DNA of 64,000 nt from 39-52-133 sp035531075. Its GTDB lineage: Bacteria > Pseudomonadota > Gammaproteobacteria > Burkholderiales > Gallionellaceae. Position numbers and translations under genes: made by a program. A model generated the notes under the pieces. The model made no database searches and was not told where the DNA came from. It worked only from the letters and a program-made list of their open reading frames with translations. Shown piece by piece: positions 35,961 through 45,939 of this stretch (its first letter is position 1; every line of letters begins with the position of its first letter). The stretch spans positions 30,679-94,678 of the forward strand of contig DATKTO010000022.1 in NCBI GenBank assembly GCA_035531075.1, read 5' to 3'.

Positions 35961-37607
35961 ATGCGTCACATTACACACATGACCCGGATCAACAACAACC
36001 GGACCAACAAAAACCGGATCGCAAAGCTTGTCTTGCTGGCTGCGGCGGCTATTGCTTCACTGCTCGTCTCAAGCGCTCAGGCGGCCGCCCCCGGCATCAC
36101 CGGGCCGAGTTTCGATCTGACCGCCGCACCGGGTTACATCAGCCAGCCCGACGGATCGAGCATCTATTCCTGGGGCTATGGCTGTAATACTGCACCGGGT
36201 GGATACGCGCCGGCGACGATCACGGGCGCCAGTTGCACGGCCGGGGTGATGCAGCTCCCCGGACCCACCCTGATCGTGAATCAGGGTGATAGCGTGACAG
36301 TCACTTTGCATAACAACCTGCCGGCAGCTGCGGGCAACACCTCGATTCTGTTCCCGGGCTTTAGCGTGACAGCCAGCGGTGGAGCCGCCGGTCTCCTCAC
36401 GCGAGAGGCGGCGAATCTCGGGACTGTGACCTACTCCTTCGTGGCCGACACGCCCGGCACGCACACTTACTACAGCGGCACGCAGGGTGATCTGCAGATT
36501 GAGATGGGCCTTTACGGCGCCATTATCGTCTTGCCGGCGCTCGGTGGCAGCGTACCGACTGGCTACGCGACGCAAGCCAATCTGCCCGACACCTGCCACA
36601 CGCACACTACCGGGTCGGCTGCGACATTGCCAAGCGGGCAGCCGGACTTCCGTCTCGCCGCGGCCGCGTACAACCACCCGGCAGCCTGCTATGACCGCGA
36701 GTACCTGTTCCAGTTTTCCGAAATCGACCCCATGATCCACAGCCAGGCCCAACAGCAGGTTTTTGCCGACGAGCAGAAGGCAACGAAGTGCACGCTGCCA
36801 ACCGGCTGCATGGTTGTCGCCACCGAGCCATATGTGCCGGCGTACTTCATGGTCAACGGCCGCTCGATGCCTGACCTGATGGAACCTAACTATGCAGTGC
36901 AATTCCCGCACCAGCCTTACAACGGCAATCCGCACATGCACCCCGGCGAACTCGTGCTGCTGCGAGTCATCGGCACCGGCCGCTGGCAGCACCCGTTCCA
37001 CGAGCACGGTAATCACGTGCGCGTGCTGGCGCGTGACGGCAATCTGCTGTTGACCGCCGCAACGAACAAGCTCGCGGGTCCCTTGCTGTTCACCACCACC
37101 ACCACGCCGGGCCAGACGCTTGACGGAATCTTTCAATGGACCGGCAAGGGCCTGAACTGGGATGTCTACGCGCACACGGCAGGTCACACCGAGCCGTGCA
37201 GCCCGGATGCGAATGGCTACTACACCACCGGCAGTGGCGCGCTGCCCACTGCACCCAACTACTACGAATGGTGCGCCGACCATGAAAAGGCGCTGGAATC
37301 CAAACCCTTCGGCCAAGTCGGCAGCGGCGGTCCCGTCACCCTGCCTGACCCCAACATCCTGGCCAATGGCGCTTGGTATGGCGGCAGTCCCTATCTCGGT
37401 CCGGAAGCAACGGCACGTGCGGTCGGCAGCACACCAATTCCGCCGTCCGGAACGGTAGGCAACAGCCCGACAGACGAAGCCGGCTTTGCATACATGTGGC
37501 ACTCGCATAACGAGCGCGAGATCACGACCAACAACGCCTTTCCCGGCGGAATGATGATGATGATGCTCGTGGACCCATGGGTCTTCAGCATCATCGAAGC
37601 GAACTAG
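35961..37607 (+). CDS. multicopper oxidase-like protein 2: other half of the trinuclear site
   Basis: Exported cupredoxin protein of 548 residues with a Sec signal (about 1-41) and an AGGAG ribosome site. The N-terminal cupredoxin has lost its ligands (YYSGTQGD where HSH would stand). The C-terminal cupredoxin has H344-PF-H347-E-H349-G and H514-S-H516. These are the two HxH pairs needed for a trinuclear site, but there is no type 1 cysteine. A run of five Met lies at 531-535. The protein complements the preceding one, 36 nt upstream, so I infer that they work as one enzyme. Alternative: each is a degenerate copper-binding protein. Confidence 0.82.
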   Translation: MRHITHMTRINNNRTNKNRIAKLVLLAAAAIASLLVSSAQAAAPGITGPSFDLTAAPGYISQPDGSSIYSWGYGCNTAPGGYAPATITGASCTAGVMQLPGPTLIVNQGDSVTVTLHNNLPAAAGNTSILFPGFSVTASGGAAGLLTREAANLGTVTYSFVADTPGTHTYYSGTQGDLQIEMGLYGAIIVLPALGGSVPTGYATQANLPDTCHTHTTGSAATLPSGQPDFRLAAAAYNHPAACYDREYLFQFSEIDPMIHSQAQQQVFADEQKATKCTLPTGCMVVATEPYVPAYFMVNGRSMPDLMEPNYAVQFPHQPYNGNPHMHPGELVLLRVIGTGRWQHPFHEHGNHVRVLARDGNLLLTAATNKLAGPLLFTTTTTPGQTLDGIFQWTGKGLNWDVYAHTAGHTEPCSPDANGYYTTGSGALPTAPNYYEWCADHEKALESKPFGQVGSGGPVTLPDPNILANGAWYGGSPYLGPEATARAVGSTPIPPSGTVGNSPTDEAGFAYMWHSHNEREITTNNAFPGGMMMMMLVDPWVFSIIEAN

Positions 37608-37624
37608 AGAACCAGGAGAAAACT

Positions 37625-40600
37625 ATGAGAGCAAATACGATTAAGATGAACCTGATTAAGGCTGGACTTACCGCCTCTATTCTCCTGCTGGCGAGCGGCG
37701 TTTCGCTCGCGGACAGCGCTGTCACTCTGACCGCGGCGCCGACGACCACCACTTTGCCGGACGGGCAAACGGTGCCGATGTGGGGCTACAGCTGCGGCGC
37801 CGTTTCAGCCGGGGTTTCTTGTACGGCCGCCAACGGTGTGGCGCAAGCGGGTGGTGTGTGGCAACCGCCGCTGATCACGGTACCGAGCGGCGAGGCGTTG
37901 ACCATCACGCTGAACAATAACCTGAGCTTTACGGCGGGCACCGGAACCAACTCTGTGCCGACTTCGCTGGTGATTGTCGGACAGCTCGGTGGCGGCCTTG
38001 GCGCAGCGCCGGCCCGGATGCCGAGTCCGGCGCATGTGCCGCAGGGGACGACATGGCCAGGAACATTGGGCACCACCAATCCGGGCGACCCCGTGTTTAC
38101 GCCGCCCACCCAGGCAGATCGCGTGCGTTCCTTTGCGACCGAGGTCGCTGCCGGGAGCAGCGCCAACCTGACCTGGACGGCAGTCAACCTTCGCCCCGGT
38201 ACCTACCTGATTCAGTCCGGCACGCAGCCGTCGATCCAGGGGCCGATGGGCCTGTACGGCGTGCTGGTGGTGACCGATGCCAACTATCCGGGACAGACTT
38301 TCGATAAAGACGCCGCGCTGCTATTGAGCGAAATTGATCCGCTGCAGAACACAGCGGTTGACACCGCAGTGCGCACTGCGGGCTTCAGCGATGCGCTGGT
38401 GTGGAATGGGCAAACCGGTCAGTGTGGCAATCCGGCGGTGCATACCTGCTACCCGCCCGCAGTCAACTACACCCCGCGCTACTTCTTAATCAACGGTGTT
38501 TCCTTTGATCGCTCTAATCCGGCCAATTCATCGCTGTCCGTCCTGTCGCCCGCTATCGCTGGCGATCCCGTGCCAGCCACAACCGGACGTGTGCTGTTGC
38601 GCTTTGTCAACGCTGGCCTGCGCATGCATATACCCTCGGTCGTCGGCGCGAACATGACGCTGCTGGCCGAAGATGGCAACAAGCTGCCCGGCGTTCCCAA
38701 GGTGCAGAGTTCGCTGTTCCTCGCCGCCGGCAAGACCTACGACGTGACGATCCAGCCGAAGCAGACCACAGCCGGAACCTATGATGCGGCCACCTACGCG
38801 GTGTTCGACCGGCAGCTAAGCCTGTCGACGGCTAATCAGCGCGACGGCGGCATGCAGACCTATGTTAACGTCGCCGGCGGTGCTGCGCCTGCGCCGGCGG
38901 CGGCCGTAGCGCGTGCCGATTCCTACTCTCTCGTCGCGGGCAACGCCCTTGCCGTCGCCGAGGCGGCCAAGGGATTGATCGCCAACGATACCGGTGTGTA
39001 CGGCGTGCAGTTGCTGACCGCCCCGACTGGCGTTGGCAGCACAGTCAGTCTCAATGCTGACGGCACCTTCACCTATACGCCAGGCGCAGGAGTGACTTCA
39101 GACTCCTTCAGCTACTGCGCCAACGGCACCGTCAGCGGGACGACCTGTTCTTCGGGACTCACTGCCACGGTCAATTTGGCTCAATGCACGGGCTCGTGCA
39201 TGGGCGGAGCGCCCGTTGCCAGCGCAGACAGCTACACCAGCAACATCGCCTCGCGCCTGCAGATCAGCCCGCCTGGCGTGCTGGGGAACGATACGGATCC
39301 TTCTGGGTTCCCATTGAAGGCGGTTCTCTCAAGCGCCGGCACCTGCTCCAGCGTTATACTTAACCCCGACGGGTCGTTCACTGTTACGGCTTCTGGCGCA
39401 TCGTGCGCATTCACCTATACTGCGGCGAACTCGCAAAACACGGTTAGTGGTGCGGCTACGGCAACAGTGAATTTTGGCGCCGCAAGCAACCTTGCCGTTA
39501 CTCTCAGGGACGGCAAGACCGGTGAAGCGCTTCCCGCAGACTACCGCTGGATCATCCAGGAAGACCGCAGCGTCTTGATCGACCCTAAAATCGAAACCAC
39601 TAGCAGCACCGCTGCCGTTCGTAACCTGGCCGTTAATTTCCACACCAGCACTATGCCGGTGGTGGCGCAGGGCTGCGTTGGCACCGTCTCGTGCGAATCG
39701 GGACAGACTCTCCTGGGCGTGCCTGCCGTGTGCGACATTGGCAACGGTGCATGCAGAACAGGTGTTAGTCAGCAGGCCGAAGTGAACCCGAGCCAGGTTC
39801 ACCTCGACCCGCTGAAACGCTACTACATCTCCATCCTGCCGGGCGACGCTGCCAATCCGGTCGTTGACGGAAGCAACGGCCACACCATGAGCGGTGCGCA
39901 GATCGCTGCAGGACAGACAGCCGTCGATGTAAACGTGCAAAAAACGCCACTGGAAACCGCGAAGATCGCGGTGTTCGTGTTCGAGGACGACTCGCCGCTC
40001 AACGGTGAGGTCGATACCGGCGGGGGTATCGATGTACTGGCGCCCAACGAGCCCGGCCTGGGCGGCTTCAACCTCGTGCTGCTTGACCAGGCCGGCATGA
40101 TGGGCGATTCATCCGGGCAAATTACCTACGACATGTTCGGCATGCCGGTGTCCAATTCGCTGGCGGGCACGATCGACCCGGCCACAGGTCTCGATGCTTG
40201 CCCGATTTCGCACAAGAATGACGGACTGGTGGGCGTGATTTCGACCTGCCCGAAATATGAGTCTGACGGAAAGACCCTGTCTCCTCTTGCCGGACACGCC
40301 ATCATCGCCAACATGTATCCCGGTCTGTACGAAGTGATGGGGTCGCCGGGTGCTGACCGCATTGCGCGCGGCGAAGAGTGGTTGCAGACGAACACGCTAG
40401 ACGGCACCAAGGCCATCGAGGCGTTCATCAAGGCCGGCGAGCCTGCCTACTTTCAGGAATTCGGGCCCGGCGGCTACCACGTCGCCATGGGTTTCGCCAA
40501 CCCGAAAATCATCAATGACCGCAAGAATGCCATCTGCGCAACAGCGGGCAACTGCAGCGGCAACTTCTACGGCATGGTGACCAACACACGCATGAGCCGC

Positions 40601-43600
40601 ACGCCCGATCAGCGGGTCTACAGCAGCGGCAGCTATGACGCCTACGCCTTCGCGCAGTGCTACGTGAGCCTGGGCGCGCCGGACAGTGACGATTTTGCCT
40701 TCACCAAATGCAATCCTGACGGCACCTTTGCGTTCACAGGTATTCCCTTGGGCAATCTGAGAGTCACTGTCTTCGACCAGTGGAACGACCTGCTCGTCGA
40801 CGGCCTGTCCACGCCGATCAAGGCTGTGGCCACTGGCCCCGGCAGCAGTGCCGCCACCCCGCTTGAGGTTCCGGTGACGCAATGGCGCACCAATCTCTAC
40901 GGCCGGGTATTCCTCGACCAGAACGGGGATGGCGTGTCACAGGAAAGCGAACCCGGACTGCCGCTGGTGCCGTACAACATACGCTACCGTGATGGCAGCT
41001 ACAACGGCTTCAACAATACTGACATGGCCGGCTATGTCGGCTTCAACGAAGTCTTCCCGTCCTTGAACTGGCTGGTGGTCGATACCGATAGCGCGCGCTA
41101 CAAGCTGTCAGGCGTGCACGTCGTATATGACACCGGCGGCCCGGTAGACGGCACCACCGGCGGCGGCAGCTCGACCATCGCGAACCACCTGGCGAACACC
41201 ATAGAATCACCGACCGCCCACCTGCCTGCGGATCTGCGGGTTCCTGGGGCGCGCTACTGCGCGGATGCCGACTGCACCGGCACAGGTTCCTTCGATCCGT
41301 CGAGCGGCAATGCCGGGTCGAGCGGCCGCGTCGATCCGCCATGGGCAACCACTCAGGGTTGGCAAGGATTGCTGGGCCAGAACAGTTTCATCGAATTTGC
41401 AATGAAGCCGTTTGCGCCTGGCGAAAACGGCGGTATCAAGGGCCATGTGATCTATACCACAACGCGTCCGTTCGACGATCCAGCCCTGCTGCTGCAACTG
41501 AGCTGGGAGCCCGGCGTGGCCAACGTCAAGGTGAATCTGTACAAGGAAGACACCGGGCCTGATGGCACCAAGACCCTCAAGCTTGTGGATACCACTATGA
41601 CCACCAGCTGGGATGACTTTGCGCAGGGCTTCCGCAGCGATGGCAAGCCCAACATGAACTGCCCTGGTCAGGAAACTTCGAGTCCGTTCTACTTCACGAT
41701 GCTGGGCGGTACCCAGGCGCTGAATCCGGCTACGCCGTTGCCCTATGAGGGCCGCTACAAGTGCTATGACGGCTGGTCGATGCTGAACCAGGTTCAGCCG
41801 GCGCCTTACAACGGAATGTACAAATTCCCGAGTGTGACTGCCAGAGATCCGGTGACCGGCAAGCCGACTGCAACCAACTGCACCGGCTGTGTCGCCAACA
41901 CGGCTGCGCCTGCGACCGACTTTGACTACAACGCACCGATGCTGCCTGCCGGCAAGTACGTCGTCGAAGTGATCGTGCCTGATGGCTACGAGCTGGTGAA
42001 AGAGGAAGACAAGAACATTCTTCTCGGTGATGCATTCATTGCGCCGGTCACGCAGCAATTCGCCGGCCTGGGCAACATCTTTATCATGCCCGACCAGGCG
42101 GCAATGAACGCCTACTACAACGCGGGCAACCCGATCCAGTCGACCACAAACAACGGTGCGGTACCTCGGCGTGAAGGCGATACCGGCTCGGTCGAGGTAT
42201 TCTGGCCCTGTGCCGGCGCCATGCGCATTGTGCCCGACTACATCAGCCTGTTCCCGGCCGCTGGGCAAGCTGCACCGTTTGCGGGCGCATCGCGGCCCCT
42301 GTGCGACCGCAAGGAAGTTACGCTCAATGACGAGATGAGCGTGTTGGCGAAGTTCTACATCTTCAACTCGACACACATTGCCAGCGCCTTTGCGGGGACG
42401 ATTACCAACGATTTCGCGTCCGAGTTTGACCCGTTCTCGCCGCAATTCGGCGAGAAGTTTGCGGTGCCCAACGTGCCGGTTGCGCTGCGTGACTTTTCCG
42501 GCAAGGAAATATCGCGCGTCTACGCCGACCAGTGGGGCTATTTCAACGGCATGACCTTCTCGAGCTATACGGTCAATCCGCCCAGCCCCAGCGGTTACGT
42601 CCCGCAGATGATGATCGCCTGCATGAATGATCCAGGTCCGATAGCCGACCCCGCCAATCCGGGGCAGATGATCACCGATCCCATGTACAACCCTGCATAT
42701 AGCAACTTCTGCTACGAGTGGTCGTTCATGCCCGGCCAGACATCTTACCTGGATACGCCGGTGATCCCGACTATGGCCTCTGCGGCTGCATACAACCTGC
42801 CGGATTGCGAATACATGGATACGACACCAGCGATCAAGTCGGTGCTCGGCCAGGCAAGCAACGGCGGTGCCGGACCCTGGGTGAGTGCACCCGGCCAGTC
42901 CATTACCATCAGTGCCCTGGGCGACAGGCAGGTGCTCAACCACGCCTATTCAGGGCCGATGGCGACGACTGCACCTTTCAACCAGAAGTTCGTCACGCGT
43001 CACTATGGCTTTGGCAGCACGAGCGGGACAGCAGCGCTCGTCGGTAGCGATGGCGTATCGCATCCGCTGACCGGAGTGAGCTGGAGCGATCTCTCGATCA
43101 CGGGCATGGTGCCCGATATCCCTGCGTCGGCTTCGACCTGCCCCATCCAGCAACGCGCTGCACCGGCCACCACGAGGTGCGCACAACTGGTCATTACCGC
43201 CGCCAACGGCAGGCAGTCCATTGACACGGTCACTGTGACGATAGGCGGCAAAGCGCCAGCCTACGTGACGGCGCAGAGCCCAAGCATTTCAACATTCGGG
43301 CATATCCAGCCTAACCCGCTGCAGACCGCGATCGACAATGCCGCTCCTGGCGACCTGATCATCGTCGGCCCCGGTACCTACAAGGAGAACCTGCTGATGT
43401 GGAAGCCGGTCCGGCTACAGGGCGTGGGCGCGGAGTCCGTCACCATCAACGCGGATGCGCATCCCGCGGGCAAAATGGATGCCTGGCGGCGGCAGCTGAA
43501 TTGCCTGTTCGGCCTGTCGCTGAACGGCCAGCCAATCACTAGCAGCAATGCCTACGATCCGACAGGAACGGGCTACAGCTGTCCCGATGCGATGCGCCAG

Positions 43601-45922
43601 CATGTCGACCGCATTGACTTTGAGGCCATCCTCGGCTGGGACGTCTTGGGCAACGGCAACCTGGCGCAAATGCTGCAAGAACCCACGCTGATGGGCGCCT
43701 ATGAAGGCGCGGGCGTCACCGTTCTCGGCAAAGGCGTGTGGATGCCGGCTGGTACTTCAGTAGCCGATCAATTTGGTGCTGCGACTGCAGGCGGGTTCCC
43801 GGCCAACTATCGCTACCTGAATGCCAATGCGGACTGCCGTGCTCCGAATAGCAGCACACCGTTCTGGCGCGAATACTCCAGCACCAACTTCCTGTGCAAT
43901 CCATCGCGCATTGACGGTGTCAGTATCATCAACAGCTCGCAGGGCGGGGGTGCGGTCTTCGCCCATGCCTGGAACCATAACCTGGAGGTCTCCAACCTCA
44001 GGGTCCATGGCAACCACGGCACGCTGACGGGCGGCATCACCATTGGTACCGGGGAGTTCCCCGATCCATTTATAGTGCTTTCCCCTAACGATCCTAATTT
44101 CGATGGGATTCCATTCGACTACCCGGGCAACACGCCGATTGGCACGCAGCTCGGCTATGGCTTCAACCGCAACGTGCACGTGCATCACAACGCGGTCACC
44201 GCCAATGCATCGATCGGCGACGCCCTGTATTCGGGCACGCCCTCCGCGGCCGGTGGTGTCACCTTCAGCCCTGGTGCCGACGGCTACATGTTCAATAACA
44301 ACTGGGTCTGCGGCAACCTGAGCACAGGCGACTCCGGTGGCGTTGCTCACTCCGGATTCAGCAATGACGGCACCATGGCGCATAACTGGATCCTGTTCAA
44401 CCAGACTCAGAGCCCAACGATACCGACCAACGGCGGTGGTATCGGGGTCATGGGGGCGTCACCGGATCGCATTATCAGATCCGGCCCCAACGCCGGGCTT
44501 GAGTGCGGCGCGCTGCAAGACCTGGATTGCGCACCGGGGCTGCCAGAAGGCACCGGTCGCAACCTGCTGATCGACGCCAACCTGATCATCGGTAACAGCG
44601 CCGAAAGTGGCACCGGTGGCGGCCTGCGTCTGCAAATGGTCAATGGACAGGAAGTCATTGCCTTCCCCGACCGTCCGAACCGGGTTACAAGCGGGCCGCA
44701 AGCCCAGCGTAGCCCGGGCTGGAACGACGTCACTGTGAGCAACAATATCATTGCCAACAACGTGGCCGGCTGGGATGGTGGTGGCGTGTCGATGCAGGAC
44801 GCGTTCAAGGTGAAGTTCATCAACAACACAGTCATCAACAACGACACCACGGCCTCGGCTGGCGTGCTCTTCAACACCCTGGGCGCACCACTGGCATCCG
44901 TTCCGCCACCCGGTTGCTTCCCTAACAGCGATCCAACCCAGCCGCAGGATCCGAGCTGCCTTAACAATCCGGTCAAGACATCGACCAATCAGGCCGCCGG
45001 TTTCGTGACGATGCAGAACACGCCGAACATGACCGCCGCTTTGCCGGCGAGCGTGGTCTGTCCCTCGGGCTATGGATATAGCACACTGGCCAATGGCGAG
45101 TGCCGGCAGGTATCTCTTCCGCAACTTGGGAACAACGTGCTGTGGCACAACCGCGCATTCCATGTAGAGGTGGGCGCGCTGGGCACTGGGCAACAGGCGC
45201 AGCAGGCCGTGGTTACCCTGGTGCCCGCCTTGAATCAGGCCTTGACTGGTGCGTGCGCGACACAGGGAACCGATGTCGGTGCCCCTGGCAGCGGCGGCCC
45301 GGTCAACTACTGGGACATTGGCGTGCGTGGCGATACGGGACCGACCGGCGGCAACCAGCTTGGCACTGGCGGTACAGATATCAGGCTTGCACCGAGTTAC
45401 TCGATTCTGTCGAGCGGGGGCTACACCGGCAACAACAACCTGGGGGATGACCCGCTGGTGGTGAGCCAATACTGCAACGGCGCACGCATACCACCGGAAA
45501 ACTGTACAGGGGTAGCCGCGATAGACCAGCCACGCTGCAAGGGCTACAACGCGCCAGCCGGACACTCGGAATTTACCGGGCTGCCCGTGGTGTTTGCGCT
45601 GAACCAGTTGACGGTGGCTGCAACGGTTGATGAGGGCAACAACTGGATCAACCTGGGCTACGGTCCGCTGGCATTGGCCAATGCGGCTATAGCTCCCGGA
45701 ACCGGAGTAGCGCAAGCGCCACTGGGGAATTACTCGATCACCACTGGCTCGCCAGCGATCAACACGGCAGGTTCAATCGGTGCACCGAACCATGACTTCT
45801 TCGGCACCGCAAGGCCGCAAGGTTCCGGAATCGATATCGGTGCGGTTGAGCTTGGCCAGGCGGTTGTGGTCTTCTCCGTGCAATCGCCCGTGCTGACCAT
45901 TGTGCAGGCACCTGCTAACTAG
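37625..45922 (+). CDS. giant secreted protein: ligand-less cupredoxin region fused to adhesin-like and beta-helix domains
   Basis: A 2765-residue exported protein. The ATG at 37625 has AGGAG ahead; the signal is cut near Ala29. Residues 30-430 resemble the first domains of the preceding oxidase (GPMGLYGVLVVTDANYPGQ, LLLSEIDPLQ) but have no HxH copper motif. Two cadherin/VCBS-like repeats follow (about 430-620, each with ADSY...NDT...DGTFTYTP). Several SdrD-B/carboxypeptidase-regulatory-like domains come next (near 777, 1088, 1271, 1589; for example GRVFLDQNGDGVSQESEPGL). An IPT-like domain (about 1790-1880) and a right-handed beta helix from about 1896 (TAIDNAAPGDLIIVGPGTY) complete it. It ends in a choice-of-anchor-Q-like segment, GSGIDIGAVELG. 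Likely the surface scaffold of the oxidase. Confidence 0.85.
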   Translation: MRANTIKMNLIKAGLTASILLLASGVSLADSAVTLTAAPTTTTLPDGQTVPMWGYSCGAVSAGVSCTAANGVAQAGGVWQPPLITVPSGEALTITLNNNLSFTAGTGTNSVPTSLVIVGQLGGGLGAAPARMPSPAHVPQGTTWPGTLGTTNPGDPVFTPPTQADRVRSFATEVAAGSSANLTWTAVNLRPGTYLIQSGTQPSIQGPMGLYGVLVVTDANYPGQTFDKDAALLLSEIDPLQNTAVDTAVRTAGFSDALVWNGQTGQCGNPAVHTCYPPAVNYTPRYFLINGVSFDRSNPANSSLSVLSPAIAGDPVPATTGRVLLRFVNAGLRMHIPSVVGANMTLLAEDGNKLPGVPKVQSSLFLAAGKTYDVTIQPKQTTAGTYDAATYAVFDRQLSLSTANQRDGGMQTYVNVAGGAAPAPAAAVARADSYSLVAGNALAVAEAAKGLIANDTGVYGVQLLTAPTGVGSTVSLNADGTFTYTPGAGVTSDSFSYCANGTVSGTTCSSGLTATVNLAQCTGSCMGGAPVASADSYTSNIASRLQISPPGVLGNDTDPSGFPLKAVLSSAGTCSSVILNPDGSFTVTASGASCAFTYTAANSQNTVSGAATATVNFGAASNLAVTLRDGKTGEALPADYRWIIQEDRSVLIDPKIETTSSTAAVRNLAVNFHTSTMPVVAQGCVGTVSCESGQTLLGVPAVCDIGNGACRTGVSQQAEVNPSQVHLDPLKRYYISILPGDAANPVVDGSNGHTMSGAQIAAGQTAVDVNVQKTPLETAKIAVFVFEDDSPLNGEVDTGGGIDVLAPNEPGLGGFNLVLLDQAGMMGDSSGQITYDMFGMPVSNSLAGTIDPATGLDACPISHKNDGLVGVISTCPKYESDGKTLSPLAGHAIIANMYPGLYEVMGSPGADRIARGEEWLQTNTLDGTKAIEAFIKAGEPAYFQEFGPGGYHVAMGFANPKIINDRKNAICATAGNCSGNFYGMVTNTRMSRTPDQRVYSSGSYDAYAFAQCYVSLGAPDSDDFAFTKCNPDGTFAFTGIPLGNLRVTVFDQWNDLLVDGLSTPIKAVATGPGSSAATPLEVPVTQWRTNLYGRVFLDQNGDGVSQESEPGLPLVPYNIRYRDGSYNGFNNTDMAGYVGFNEVFPSLNWLVVDTDSARYKLSGVHVVYDTGGPVDGTTGGGSSTIANHLANTIESPTAHLPADLRVPGARYCADADCTGTGSFDPSSGNAGSSGRVDPPWATTQGWQGLLGQNSFIEFAMKPFAPGENGGIKGHVIYTTTRPFDDPALLLQLSWEPGVANVKVNLYKEDTGPDGTKTLKLVDTTMTTSWDDFAQGFRSDGKPNMNCPGQETSSPFYFTMLGGTQALNPATPLPYEGRYKCYDGWSMLNQVQPAPYNGMYKFPSVTARDPVTGKPTATNCTGCVANTAAPATDFDYNAPMLPAGKYVVEVIVPDGYELVKEEDKNILLGDAFIAPVTQQFAGLGNIFIMPDQAAMNAYYNAGNPIQSTTNNGAVPRREGDTGSVEVFWPCAGAMRIVPDYISLFPAAGQAAPFAGASRPLCDRKEVTLNDEMSVLAKFYIFNSTHIASAFAGTITNDFASEFDPFSPQFGEKFAVPNVPVALRDFSGKEISRVYADQWGYFNGMTFSSYTVNPPSPSGYVPQMMIACMNDPGPIADPANPGQMITDPMYNPAYSNFCYEWSFMPGQTSYLDTPVIPTMASAAAYNLPDCEYMDTTPAIKSVLGQASNGGAGPWVSAPGQSITISALGDRQVLNHAYSGPMATTAPFNQKFVTRHYGFGSTSGTAALVGSDGVSHPLTGVSWSDLSITGMVPDIPASASTCPIQQRAAPATTRCAQLVITAANGRQSIDTVTVTIGGKAPAYVTAQSPSISTFGHIQPNPLQTAIDNAAPGDLIIVGPGTYKENLLMWKPVRLQGVGAESVTINADAHPAGKMDAWRRQLNCLFGLSLNGQPITSSNAYDPTGTGYSCPDAMRQHVDRIDFEAILGWDVLGNGNLAQMLQEPTLMGAYEGAGVTVLGKGVWMPAGTSVADQFGAATAGGFPANYRYLNANADCRAPNSSTPFWREYSSTNFLCNPSRIDGVSIINSSQGGGAVFAHAWNHNLEVSNLRVHGNHGTLTGGITIGTGEFPDPFIVLSPNDPNFDGIPFDYPGNTPIGTQLGYGFNRNVHVHHNAVTANASIGDALYSGTPSAAGGVTFSPGADGYMFNNNWVCGNLSTGDSGGVAHSGFSNDGTMAHNWILFNQTQSPTIPTNGGGIGVMGASPDRIIRSGPNAGLECGALQDLDCAPGLPEGTGRNLLIDANLIIGNSAESGTGGGLRLQMVNGQEVIAFPDRPNRVTSGPQAQRSPGWNDVTVSNNIIANNVAGWDGGGVSMQDAFKVKFINNTVINNDTTASAGVLFNTLGAPLASVPPPGCFPNSDPTQPQDPSCLNNPVKTSTNQAAGFVTMQNTPNMTAALPASVVCPSGYGYSTLANGECRQVSLPQLGNNVLWHNRAFHVEVGALGTGQQAQQAVVTLVPALNQALTGACATQGTDVGAPGSGGPVNYWDIGVRGDTGPTGGNQLGTGGTDIRLAPSYSILSSGGYTGNNNLGDDPLVVSQYCNGARIPPENCTGVAAIDQPRCKGYNAPAGHSEFTGLPVVFALNQLTVAATVDEGNNWINLGYGPLALANAAIAPGTGVAQAPLGNYSITTGSPAINTAGSIGAPNHDFFGTARPQGSGIDIGAVELGQAVVVFSVQSPVLTIVQAPAN

Positions 45923-45939
45923 AACTTAAGGAGGAAATT

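Noticed and set aside
36069..37508. 479-codon minus-strand open frame opposite oxidase protein 2
   Set aside because: It is antisense to a gene with signal peptide and copper motifs; composition (many His/Arg/Val) is that of a reverse-strand shadow in GC-rich coding DNA.
41207..42943. 578-codon minus-strand open frame opposite the giant gene
   Set aside because: Antisense to a continuous 2765-residue frame with clear domains; no start signal or recognisable domain.
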